A stretch of 64,000 nt of DNA from a bacterium HR15 (lineage in GTDB: Bacteria > Armatimonadota > Fimbriimonadia > Fimbriimonadales > GBS-DC): the NCBI GenBank assembly GCA_002898555.1, contig BEHR01000016.1, positions 1 through 64,000 of the forward strand. Reading direction: 5' to 3'. Positions 34,542-42,248 of the stretch are shown here, in pieces; the first letter of the stretch is position 1; each line of letters begins with the position of its first letter. The notes beneath the pieces were generated by a model. The model ran no database searches and was not told the origin of the DNA. It saw only the letters and a list, made by a program, of their open reading frames with translations. Made by a program: the position numbers and the translations under genes.

Positions 34542-35591
34542 ATGGCAACCATCACACGCGAACAGGTGTTAGACGCGCTCCGTAATATCGTGGATCCCGA
34601 TCTGCATCGGGATATTGTATCGCTGGGGTTCATCAAAGAAGTGGTCATTTGCGATGGGGCGGTCAAGGTCGTGATTGAGCTCACCACGCCCGCATGCCCG
34701 GTGCGCGACCAGATGAAAGCACAAGCCGAATCGCTCCTGCGTGCCCTGCCGGGCGTTTCTACCGTCAATGTGGAGATGACCGCCCAGGTGCGCCAGCGTG
34801 CGCTGACCCCTGAGGATATTTTGCCCGATGTGAAGCATATCGTGGCGATTGCCAGTGGCAAGGGAGGTGTGGGCAAATCCACCGTTGCGGTCAATCTGGC
34901 GGTCGCACTGGCAGAATCGGGCGCGAAAGTGGGCTTATTAGATGCCGATGTGTACGGTCCCAGCATCCCTAAGATGCTGGGCTGCCAACATGAGAAGCCT
35001 ATGGTCGACGCGCAGCAGATTATCCCCATTCGGCGTTATGGGCTGTCGATTATGTCGCTGGGCTTCCTGCTGGAGGAGGAGCAGGCAGCGATGTGGCGCG
35101 GTCCCATCGTGGCGGGCACGGTACGCCAACTCTTTGTGGATGTGCGCTGGGGCGAGCTGGACTATCTGATTGTGGACCTGCCTCCGGGCACAGGCGACGC
35201 CCCCATGACCACGGCGCAACTTGTTCCCTTGACCGGCGTGGTGATTGTGATGACGCCCCAGCAGGTAGCTGCCACCATCGCCGGCAAGTCGGTCGCGCTC
35301 TTCCGCCGGCTGAATGCGCCCATTCTGGGCGTCATCGAGAACATGGGTGAGTTCGTGTGCCCACACTGCGGTGAGCGCACGCTCATCTTTCCCGGACCGG
35401 GCGCACGACGATTTGCAGAGCGGCTCGGTGTGCCGTTCCTTGGCACCATCCCGCTGGACCCTGTTGTGAGCCTTGCCAGCGACGAGGGCAAACCCGCCCT
35501 CTTAGCAGCGCCCGATTCGGCGCAGGCACAGGCATTCCGCCAGATCGCAGGGAGGCTGGCAGCCGAAATCAGCATCGCCAGTATGAGGTAG
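34542..35591 (+). CDS. mrp: Mrp/ApbC iron-sulfur cluster carrier ATPase
   Basis: 349 residues. The N-terminal MIP18/DUF59 domain (about 1-95: ITREQVLDALRNIVDPDLHR, TTPACPVRDQM) is followed by a deviant-Walker P-loop ATPase (IASGKGGVGKSTVAVNLAVA), LLDADVYGPSIPKMLG, and DYLIVDLPPGTGDAPMT. The CPHC pair in FVCPHCGERT would carry the transferred Fe-S cluster. Known role: cytosolic Fe-S scaffold/carrier. I chose the ATG at 34542 over earlier in-frame codons because it has a ribosome-binding site and starts at the domain. Confidence 0.94.
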   Translation: MATITREQVLDALRNIVDPDLHRDIVSLGFIKEVVICDGAVKVVIELTTPACPVRDQMKAQAESLLRALPGVSTVNVEMTAQVRQRALTPEDILPDVKHIVAIASGKGGVGKSTVAVNLAVALAESGAKVGLLDADVYGPSIPKMLGCQHEKPMVDAQQIIPIRRYGLSIMSLGFLLEEEQAAMWRGPIVAGTVRQLFVDVRWGELDYLIVDLPPGTGDAPMTTAQLVPLTGVVIVMTPQQVAATIAGKSVALFRRLNAPILGVIENMGEFVCPHCGERTLIFPGPGARRFAERLGVPFLGTIPLDPVVSLASDEGKPALLAAPDSAQAQAFRQIAGRLAAEISIASMR

Positions 35592-35658
35592 TCCATGCCC
35601 AGGAGAGATACCAAGCATCGCTCTCCTATGCTGAGCCGAACCTTGGGGTACACTCATC

Positions 35659-36531
35659 ATGGCGATGCGGTCGAGACACGGTTATTACTATGGTCGCAGT
35701 CCCGACTTTCGCCATGCGCCTGTTGAGCAACGGGTGCTGGTAGCATTGGTTCCCACCTTGCGCGATTGGCATATTGTGCACGAACATGGCTGGTATCGCT
35801 TACCCGTTCGCAGTGCGCCACAACCTATGCGGTACGGCTATATTGCCTTCTATCAGACCAAAGGCTGGGGGCAACAAGATTGGGCGATCAACTGGTGGGC
35901 ACGCATCGCACAGATTCGGGAAGTAGCACGCGTGGAGTTGCTGCCACATGAAGCGGTACATCCACGAGCATCGGAGCGTTACTATCGACTTGACCTTACC
36001 GAACTTCGCCCGCTACCTACGCCAATCCCCAGTCGCAGGCGACGCTTTATCGTCTTTATCTCCACGACCTTGGACAAGTTTGTGCAAGCAAGAGAGATCA
36101 ACGACCTGTTCTGCGAAAGTCCGTTGGAAGACTTACTCTGGGAGCATTTCCGTCGCCACGGAATCGAGGCAGAACGGCAATGGTATGTGTCGGTAGGTAG
36201 AGCAACCTACTGCCTCGATTTCGCGATTTTCTGCACCAATGGCAAGATCGATGTGGAGTGCGATGGCGATTTTTACCATGCCAACCCAGAAAAGGCGCGG
36301 GAGGACAACCAGCGCAACAATTATCTGACCAGTGCAGGCTGGGAAATTCTGCGCTTCACCTCGCAGCAAATACTTGAAACGCCCAGTGAGTGCGTGCAAA
36401 TGGTATGTGAGACTGCCAACCAGTATGGTGGATTGCTCACCACCGAAGGCGAAACGCGTTGGTTCCCCTCCCAACAGGGCGGTGGGTACCAGCTCAACCT
36501 GTTCGCCAAAGAGGATAGAGATCCGAGGTAG
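35659..36531 (+). CDS. DUF559 endonuclease-like protein
   Basis: 290 residues. The C-terminal half (about 150-255) is a DUF559/Vsr-like PD-(D/E)XK fold: ESPLEDLLWEHFRRHGIEAE, then CLDFAIFCTNGKIDVECDGD with the D…ExD catalytic pattern, and AGWEILRFTSQQI. The N-terminal 150 residues are an unrecognised domain rich in aromatic residues. Relatives are often found near mobile or defence genes; substrate unknown. TACACT at 35649-35654 lies only 4 bases before the ATG, so transcription is probably leaderless. Confidence 0.75.
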   Translation: MAMRSRHGYYYGRSPDFRHAPVEQRVLVALVPTLRDWHIVHEHGWYRLPVRSAPQPMRYGYIAFYQTKGWGQQDWAINWWARIAQIREVARVELLPHEAVHPRASERYYRLDLTELRPLPTPIPSRRRRFIVFISTTLDKFVQAREINDLFCESPLEDLLWEHFRRHGIEAERQWYVSVGRATYCLDFAIFCTNGKIDVECDGDFYHANPEKAREDNQRNNYLTSAGWEILRFTSQQILETPSECVQMVCETANQYGGLLTTEGETRWFPSQQGGGYQLNLFAKEDRDPR

Positions 36532-36543
36532 AATCATACAGGC

Positions 36544-37080
36544 ATGGTCCCAGTAAACTATAAAGGTGTTCAGATTGAAGTTCTGGAGGCGGACATCACC
36601 GAGCAGCAGGTGGATGCCATCGTGAACGCTGCCAATAACGAACTCATCTTGGGCGGTGGCGTGGCAGGTGCAATTGCTCGCAAGGGTGGCCCGAGCATTC
36701 AGGAGGAGTGCAACCGCCACGGACCCATTCGCGTTGGAGAGGCAGCCATTACGGGCGCGGGTAACCTGCCTGCCAAGTATGTCATCCATGCTGCCAGCAT
36801 GCGACTGGGTGGCAAGGCAACCGCCGAGAGTATTCGCAGCAGCGTTGCACACAGCCTCCGCCTGGCGGATGAGCACCATGTGCGCAGTATCGCGCTGCCA
36901 GCGGTCGGCATGGGCATCGCAGGATTCCCCTTGCGCGAGGGCGCACGCCTGATGATGGAAACACTCAAAACACATATCGACACCGGCACGGGGTTACAAC
37001 AAGTGCGTTTCTGCCTCTTCGGCAGGGAGGCGCGTGAAGCGTTCGAACAGGCACTCCAGGAGGTGTTCGGTGTCTCCTGA
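36544..37080 (+). CDS. macro-domain ADP-ribose hydrolase
   Basis: 178 residues, one macro domain of the MacroD/O-acetyl-ADP-ribose deacetylase type: IEVLEADITEQQVDAIVNAA, NNELILGGGVAGAIARKGG (ADP-ribose loop with the catalytic Asn/Gly-rich part), VIHAASMRLGG, and ALPAVGMGIAGFPLREGARL. It removes ADP-ribose from proteins or deacetylates OAADPr; it may also act on ADP-ribosylated DNA. TAGAAT (36529-36534) lies 9 bases upstream, again near-leaderless. The 3' end overlaps the next gene by 11 bases. Confidence 0.93.
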   Translation: MVPVNYKGVQIEVLEADITEQQVDAIVNAANNELILGGGVAGAIARKGGPSIQEECNRHGPIRVGEAAITGAGNLPAKYVIHAASMRLGGKATAESIRSSVAHSLRLADEHHVRSIALPAVGMGIAGFPLREGARLMMETLKTHIDTGTGLQQVRFCLFGREAREAFEQALQEVFGVS

Positions 37081-37852
37081 GCGCCCGTGCCTGTCGGTGG
37101 TCATCCCCGCTTATAACGAAGAAGCGCGCATCGCAGACACCTTGCAGCGCATCGTGGCTTACTTCGACGCGCGGGGTGAACCTTATGAAGTGCTGGTGGT
37201 CAGCGATGGCAGCACCGACCGCACGGAGCCACTCGTGCAAGCATTCGCCCAGCAGCACCCCCAGGTAAAGTTGCTTGCTTATCAACCGAATCGGGGCAAG
37301 GGGCATGCCGTGCGCTATGGCATATTGCGGGCACAGGGTGAACGGGTGCTATTCAGTGATGCCGACCTTGCCACCCCCATCGAAGAGTACGAAAAGCTCC
37401 TATCTTCTATCGAACAGGGCTACGAGGTAGCTATCGGCTCGCGCCCACTGCGCGAATCGCAGCTCATCGTGCGCCAACCGTTCTATCGCGAGTGGGCAGG
37501 ACGCGCTTTCAACAAGCTGGTACAACTCCTGGCGGTGCCCGGTATCCACGACACGCAGTGCGGCTTCAAGCTGTTCACGCACGAAGCCGCGCATGCTATC
37601 TTCTCCCTATGTCGGCTGAACGGGTTCAGCTTCGATTTCGAGGCGCTCTATTATGCGCGTCGGCTGGGCTACCGAATCGCGGAGGTGCCTGTCCGCTGGA
37701 TGCACCGTCCCGGCTCGAAGGTGCGTCTGTTGCGCGACGGGTTGCGCATGCTGCGCGACCTGCTCTGGTTGCGCCTGACCGCTCCGCGCCGCCTGGCACT
37801 GGTGCAAATGGCGAACGATGTTGCAAGCAGCGAAGCTAAGCGCGGGCTATAA
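37070..37852 (+). CDS. glycosyltransferase family 2 (polyprenyl-phosphate sugar type)
   Basis: 260 residues, GT-A fold. LSVVIPAYNEEARIADTLQR, VLVVSDGSTDRTEPLVQA, ANxGKG-type QPNRGKGHAVRYG, FSDADLATP (DXD) and DTQCGFKLF are those of dolichyl/polyprenyl-phosphate beta-glucosyl- or mannosyltransferases. It would charge a lipid carrier for later extracytoplasmic transfer. It lacks C-terminal membrane helices, so it resembles the soluble DPM1-like type. The GTG at 37070 is preceded by AGGAGGTGTTC. It overlaps both neighbours. Confidence 0.9.
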   Translation: MSPERPCLSVVIPAYNEEARIADTLQRIVAYFDARGEPYEVLVVSDGSTDRTEPLVQAFAQQHPQVKLLAYQPNRGKGHAVRYGILRAQGERVLFSDADLATPIEEYEKLLSSIEQGYEVAIGSRPLRESQLIVRQPFYREWAGRAFNKLVQLLAVPGIHDTQCGFKLFTHEAAHAIFSLCRLNGFSFDFEALYYARRLGYRIAEVPVRWMHRPGSKVRLLRDGLRMLRDLLWLRLTAPRRLALVQMANDVASSEAKRGL

Positions 37853-39095
37853 CGGGCGCGCCGTGCTACGCGACTTCTCGCTCCAGCTCGTGCCAGGAGA
37901 GGTGGTCGCGCTGGTGGGACCCAACGGGAGCGGCAAGACGACCGCACTGCGCGTGCTGGCGCGTACTTTGACCCCTTTTGAAGGGGTGCTGATGCTGGAA
38001 GGACGCCCCTACGCCCACTACAGCCCCGCCACATTTGCCCGCCATGTCGCCTATGCCCCCCAAGTGAACCTGCCTGAAATGGGCTTCCGGGTCTATGAGC
38101 TGGTGCTGATGGGACGCTACCCGCACCAGAAGGGCTTTTGGGGCATTACCGAGTCGGATCGGCGCGCGGTGCGCGAAGCGATGGAACAACTGGACCTCTG
38201 GCATCTGCGCGACCGGCTCATCAGCCAGCTGTCGCGGGGTGAGCAGCAGCGGGTGAACCTCGCGCGGGTGCTGGCACAATCGGCACGCTATATGCTGTTA
38301 GATGAGCCGACGGCACATTTAGACCTGCGCCATCAAGTGAGGCTGCTTGCCTGCCTGCGTCAGTGGAGTGAAGAACACCAGATCGCTATGCTGCTGGTTC
38401 TGCATGACCTCAATCTGGCGTCCGAATATGCCGATCGGTTGATTCTTATCAGCGAGGGGCATCTCGTGGCGCAGGGCACGCCTGCCGAAGTCCTCACGCC
38501 AGAGAACCTGGAAGCGGTCTATCGCGTGCCTGCCCTGATACGCCCCCACCCGCTTACAGGTCGCCCCATGGTCTTCGCGCTGACTCCCGATTTATGCCCC
38601 CCTCAAGCCCCAAACGCCCCGACGCTTTTTCTGATTGCAGGGGGTGGTTCTGGAACATCGCTCTATTACCCCTTGCTGGAACAAGGTTGGCGACTGTGCG
38701 TGGGGGTGCTGAACCTTTTAGACACCGACGAGGAGGCAGCGCGCGCACTCAATATCGAAATCCTCAGTGAGGAACCATTCTCACCCATCTCGGAGGGCGC
38801 GTATCGACGCGCGCTGGAACGGGTTCAGCGCTCGCAAGCGGTGGTGCTGACCGATGCGCCTTTCGGACAGGGCAACCTGCGCAATTTGCAGCTGGCGCTC
38901 TTTGCGCAGCAAGCGGGGATTCCCGTCTATGCGCTCGCCAGCCGCCCGATTGAGGAGCGCGACTTCACCAACGGCGAAGCAACCCGCCTCTGGCATGCCC
39001 TCCAGCAAGCAGGCGCCCAAATGTTCCCCGACCAGCCCAGCTTGCTGAACGCCTTGCAGCAAGCAATCAGCCGTGAACAGAACTTCTCTAATTAG
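37818..39095 (+). CDS. BtuD/FecE-type ABC ATPase with extra C-terminal domain
   Basis: 425 residues. Residues 1-250 form a metal-chelate ABC ATPase: GPNGSGKTTALRVLARTL (Walker A), LSRGEQQRVNLARVLAQ (signature), YMLLDEPTAHLDLRHQVRLL (Walker B). Such ATPases power uptake of vitamin B12, haem or siderophores. Residues about 260-425 form a second domain with a glycine-rich LFLIAGGGSGTSLYYPLLEQ, GVLNLLDTDEEAARALNIE, TDAPFGQGNLRNLQL and RDFTNGEATRLW; I do not know its function. The permease and binding protein are not adjacent; a BtuF-like protein lies at 50417. It overlaps the GT2 gene by 35 bp. Confidence 0.85.
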   Translation: MLQAAKLSAGYNGRAVLRDFSLQLVPGEVVALVGPNGSGKTTALRVLARTLTPFEGVLMLEGRPYAHYSPATFARHVAYAPQVNLPEMGFRVYELVLMGRYPHQKGFWGITESDRRAVREAMEQLDLWHLRDRLISQLSRGEQQRVNLARVLAQSARYMLLDEPTAHLDLRHQVRLLACLRQWSEEHQIAMLLVLHDLNLASEYADRLILISEGHLVAQGTPAEVLTPENLEAVYRVPALIRPHPLTGRPMVFALTPDLCPPQAPNAPTLFLIAGGGSGTSLYYPLLEQGWRLCVGVLNLLDTDEEAARALNIEILSEEPFSPISEGAYRRALERVQRSQAVVLTDAPFGQGNLRNLQLALFAQQAGIPVYALASRPIEERDFTNGEATRLWHALQQAGAQMFPDQPSLLNALQQAISREQNFSN

Positions 39096-40428
39096 GATGC
39101 AACGATTCCTGATGGGGCGAGTCTTAGGAGCATTTGCCTACGGGCTGTGGTTGTGGGTCTCTCCGCCGATGCAGGCGAGTGACCACGAGTGGCTTGTTCG
39201 CGTCGGTTTGGAGCGTCAGGCGATGGGCAAGGAGATTTTTGTCCAATCTATAGGTGGCGCGTTCCGCTGGGTCGATATCGAAACAGGGCGCACCCTGGCC
39301 GAATCGCCACCCAACAGGCTCTGGCGCGTCGCTGCGGATGCCCAACGCTTGCTTGCAGAGCCAGCCGACCCTGCGGCGACCCAGCGGTTCACCCCTACTC
39401 TCCTGCCGCTTTCTGTTAGACGCTTGCGTGCCGAGCCAGTGGGCGATGCCCTGATGGCTGTTGGCAGCGAGCGCACCCGCCTGAAGCCCTTTCGCGGTGC
39501 GATGGAGTGGCAACCGCTGCCCCAGCACAACGGCAAACTACTGACCATCAACTGGGTTCGGCTGGATGATTATCTCAAAGCCGTGCTGCCTGTGGAAATC
39601 CCGCCGCGATTCCATCCTGAAGCGCTGAAAGCCCAAGCGGTGGCTGCGCGCTCCTTCACCTTCCGACGGCTGAACCGCCACCGCGACCGGGGCTATGACC
39701 TGTGCGACTCGGAACATTGCCAGCTCTATGGCGGGGTCCAGGCGGAACACCCTGCGACGAATCGGGCGGTGGAGGCAACGGCGGGCGAGGTGCTATGGTA
39801 CAACGGGCGCGTGTTCGAAGCGCTCTATTGCGGCAATTGTGGGGGGCACACCGCCCCGAATGAACAAGTGGGTGTTGGAACCATTCCGCTGCCACCGCTG
39901 CGTGGCGTGCTGGATTGGGACGAGCAGGCGGGACGATACTACTGTGACGGCGCCCCAAATCCGCGCTGGAGCCTGACCCTCTCGCAGGACGAGCTGCAAC
40001 GCGCGTTTCCCACAGTGGGGCGACCGAAATCGCTGCAGGTGCTGGAGCGCGCTATCAGCGGGCATGTGGTGCGGTTGGTATTGGAGGGTGACCGCGCGAC
40101 ACTGGAGATACAGGGCGCGCTCTTTCGCCAACGGCTGGGCACAACCCGCATCAAGAGCTTGCTTTTTACGGTGGAGCCTGACGGCAACGGCTGGCGCATC
40201 ACCGGACGCGGCTCGGGGCATGGGACAGGACTCTGTCAGTGGGGCGCACAGGGACGCGCCCTCGCAGGGCAAGATTATCACACCATCCTCCAGGCGTACT
40301 ATCCGGACACCGTGATCGAACGGCTTACCTCAAAAGAAGCGGAGCCTCGGCGGGAGGGGCACCGAGGCTCCATTGAGAGGGAGGGAGGTGCACAGGACAC
40401 AAGCCGTGCGCTGCCAAATAGCGAGTAG
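39073..40428 (+). CDS. SpoIID/LytB-domain exported protein
   Basis: 451 residues. An N-terminal signal (VLGAFAYGLWLWVSPPMQA) is followed by a SpoIID/LytB domain: VRLDDYLKAVLPVEIPPRFH, EALKAQAVAARSFTFRRLNR, CDSEHCQLYGGV, ALYCGNCGGHTAP, ending GRGSGHGTGLCQWGAQGRAL. SpoIID is a lytic transglycosylase acting on denuded peptidoglycan; in non-spore-formers LytB-like proteins modify the wall. The last 33 residues (after VIERLT) encode a perfect terminator-like hairpin and look like read-through of a lost stop. Start GTG 39073 or ATG 39097; neither has a strong ribosome-binding site. Confidence 0.85.
   Translation: MNRTSLIRMQRFLMGRVLGAFAYGLWLWVSPPMQASDHEWLVRVGLERQAMGKEIFVQSIGGAFRWVDIETGRTLAESPPNRLWRVAADAQRLLAEPADPAATQRFTPTLLPLSVRRLRAEPVGDALMAVGSERTRLKPFRGAMEWQPLPQHNGKLLTINWVRLDDYLKAVLPVEIPPRFHPEALKAQAVAARSFTFRRLNRHRDRGYDLCDSEHCQLYGGVQAEHPATNRAVEATAGEVLWYNGRVFEALYCGNCGGHTAPNEQVGVGTIPLPPLRGVLDWDEQAGRYYCDGAPNPRWSLTLSQDELQRAFPTVGRPKSLQVLERAISGHVVRLVLEGDRATLEIQGALFRQRLGTTRIKSLLFTVEPDGNGWRITGRGSGHGTGLCQWGAQGRALAGQDYHTILQAYYPDTVIERLTSKEAEPRREGHRGSIEREGGAQDTSRALPNSE
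40341..40371 (+). terminator. 10-bp GC-rich hairpin at the end of the SpoIID gene
   Basis: GGAGCCTCGG (40341-40350) and CCGAGGCTCC (40362-40371) form a perfect stem with an 11-base loop. There is no T-run. It lies inside the last codons of the SpoIID frame, which is unusual for a terminator. Confidence 0.5.
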
Positions 40429-40466
40429 GAAGTAGAATCGACTCGCCATTCACTACTCGCCTAAAA
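40420..40466. repeat. GCGAGTAG palindromic repeat, copy 2
   Basis: Second copy of the element at 33811-33857, directly at the stop of the SpoIID frame. The bases from 40467 to 40600 show no gene that I can support. Confidence 0.75.
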
Positions 40467-40600
40467 CGCGCTCTTTCGAACACCCTCAAGGATGTGCCAC
40501 TTGGAGTATGGAGCAACTTTCGTGCCAAACTGCGCCGGAGAGGGATGGAGGCTTCCGTGTGGAAGCTTGCGTATTATCACCCAAAGTGTATGCACTCTGT

Positions 40601-41035
40601 CTACTTGCTTTGGGCATCCAATCGTTTCTGAACCTGCGCCCACACCATTGGAAAACAGCGCCGCTGACCAGGGTCCTGACAGATCTGAAGCGCATGGACG
40701 AGCGCTTCTAACGCGGCGAGGCTGTCGATGCCGTCCAGCAACGCGAGTGTTCGCCCCACACGCTGGCGCCATTCGGGATGTGACTCTAAAGTACGCTGGA
40801 TCTCGGCACGCAGGTCGTTAGATTTGAGACCGTACACGGGTGTTTCATTGATGAATTGCTTGTCCAGCATCGGCGCACGAAGAAGATACTGCACCAGTTT
40901 GTTTGGTGTAAGCGTCTCTTTTCTGTGCGTGCGTTTGGGCGGCGTGCCGTCCACCTGTAGCAGCCACACCTCCGCCAGCAGTTTCAACTCTCTTTCTGTG
41001 AGGGCAGGGCTAATCTCATTCCCGATATGGGTCAT
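40601..41035 (-). CDS. hypothetical protein
   Basis: 144 residues, all-helical in appearance, no family recognised. Reads MTHIGNEISPALTERELKLL, KETLTPNKLVQYLLRAPMLD and VGRTLALLDGIDSLAALEAL. It contains no signal peptide or membrane segment. I accept it as real because it is divergent from mqnC, has a plausible start at 41035 just after the intergenic region, and has normal codon composition; no ribosome-binding site is convincing. The longer frame extending upstream on this strand is antisense to mqnC and is rejected. Confidence 0.45.
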   Translation of the reverse strand: MTHIGNEISPALTERELKLLAEVWLLQVDGTPPKRTHRKETLTPNKLVQYLLRAPMLDKQFINETPVYGLKSNDLRAEIQRTLESHPEWRQRVGRTLALLDGIDSLAALEALVHALQICQDPGQRRCFPMVWAQVQKRLDAQSK

Positions 41036-41059
41036 GGGATAGATTTTGATACTCACGGG

Positions 41060-41065
41060 TATAAT
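41060..41065 (+). promoter_or_regulatory. TATAAT 6 bases before the mqnC start
   Basis: A consensus TATAAT ends 6 bases before the ATG at 41072, which places the expected transcription start at the A of the start codon. This is the clearest leaderless arrangement in the window. Confidence 0.55.
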
Positions 41066-41071
41066 TATGCC

Positions 41072-42175
41072 ATGCTGGACATGCCCGTGGAGACGAAGGA
41101 TGCCCGCTTCGAGAGGATTGCCGAGAAGGTTATCGCAGGCGAAAGGCTGAGCTTTGAGGACGGCGTCGCCCTGTTCCATCACCCCAACCTGACCGAACTC
41201 AGTGCGCTGGCGCACTATGTGCGCATGCGTAAAAATCCCCAGCCCTATGTGACCTATGTCATCGGGCGTATCATCAACTACACCAATGTCTGCTGGGTGC
41301 GCTGCAAGTTCTGTTCCTTTTACCGCCCCCCTAAAGATAGCGAGGGTTACCTGCTCAGCGACGAGGAGATCCTGCAGAAAATCGAGGAGCTGGTGCAGCA
41401 AGGTGGTGTGGAGGTCCTGATTCAGGGCGGGCTGAACCCTAAGCTGAAAATCGATTACTTTGAGCGGATATTCCGCCTGATCAAGCAGCACTATCCGCAG
41501 GTGATTATTCACGGGTTGTCGCCTGCCGAGATTCTCTATATCGCGCATATCTCGCGCCTGAGCATCCGCGATTGCCTGATTCGGCTGCGGGAAGCGGGGC
41601 TGAACTCGGTGCCGGGGGCGGGCGGTGAGATTCTGGTCGATCGCGTGCGCAAGGAGATTGCTCCCTTCAAAGACACCACACAGGAGTGGCTCGACTTTAT
41701 GCGCGAAGTGCATCAACTGGGCATGCGCAGCTCAGCCAGCATGATGTTCGGGCATGTGGAGACACTGGAAGATCGGGTGGAACATCTGATGCGCCTGCGC
41801 GAGCTGCAGGATGAAACAGGCGGCTTCACCGCGTTCATCTGCTGGAACTTCCAGCCCGAAGGCACGGCGCTGCACCATATCCGAAAAGCGACCGCATACG
41901 ACTACCTGCGCACCGTTGCCGTCGCCCGCCTGATGCTCGATAACTTTGACCACCTGCAAGCGAGCATCCTCACCCAAGGACCCAAAATCGCTCAGATTGC
42001 CCTGCGCTATGGCGTCGACGATATGGGGTCCACCATGATCGAAGAGAATGTGGTCTCGGCACAGGGCACGAAATTCATTCTGAACGCGCACGAAATCGAG
42101 CGATTGATTCGGGACGCGGGCTTCATCCCGAAACGGCGTAATACGCGATACGAGATTCTGGAGGACGGCGCGTAG
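41072..42175 (+). CDS. mqnC: cyclic dehypoxanthinyl futalosine synthase
   Basis: About 367 residues, radical-SAM enzyme of the futalosine menaquinone pathway. The cluster motif CX3CX2C is in NYTNVCWVRCKFCSFYR. VLIQGGLNPKLKIDYFERIF, IIHGLSPAEI and the C-terminal IPKRRNTRYEILED agree with MqnC rather than CofH or MqnE. The start at 41072 agrees with the -10 box; the earlier in-frame start lies upstream of that promoter and is rejected. No other mqn gene is in the window. It implies menaquinone-based respiration. Confidence 0.88.
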   Translation: MLDMPVETKDARFERIAEKVIAGERLSFEDGVALFHHPNLTELSALAHYVRMRKNPQPYVTYVIGRIINYTNVCWVRCKFCSFYRPPKDSEGYLLSDEEILQKIEELVQQGGVEVLIQGGLNPKLKIDYFERIFRLIKQHYPQVIIHGLSPAEILYIAHISRLSIRDCLIRLREAGLNSVPGAGGEILVDRVRKEIAPFKDTTQEWLDFMREVHQLGMRSSASMMFGHVETLEDRVEHLMRLRELQDETGGFTAFICWNFQPEGTALHHIRKATAYDYLRTVAVARLMLDNFDHLQASILTQGPKIAQIALRYGVDDMGSTMIEENVVSAQGTKFILNAHEIERLIRDAGFIPKRRNTRYEILEDGA

Positions 42176-42218
42176 CAGCTGCCTCTCTCAGGGATACTCG
42201 CTCGCTACTCGCTATAGG

Positions 42219-42248
42219 GTAGGGAGCAAAAGCTTCTTTGCCCCCTAC
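42219..42248. terminator. bidirectional hairpin between convergent genes
   Basis: GTAGGGAGCAAA and TTTGCCCCCTAC pair with one mismatch around a short loop, between mqnC (plus) and the SpoIID-dockerin gene (minus), ending directly at the latter's stop. Confidence 0.6.

Noticed and set aside
40467-40600. Possible short coding remnant between the repeat and the hypothetical protein
   Set aside because: Short frames exist but none resembles a family or has a start signal.
41036-41716. Upstream extension of the hypothetical protein at 40601-41035 across mqnC
   Set aside because: This part is antisense to mqnC; only the segment after 41035 looks like a protein.
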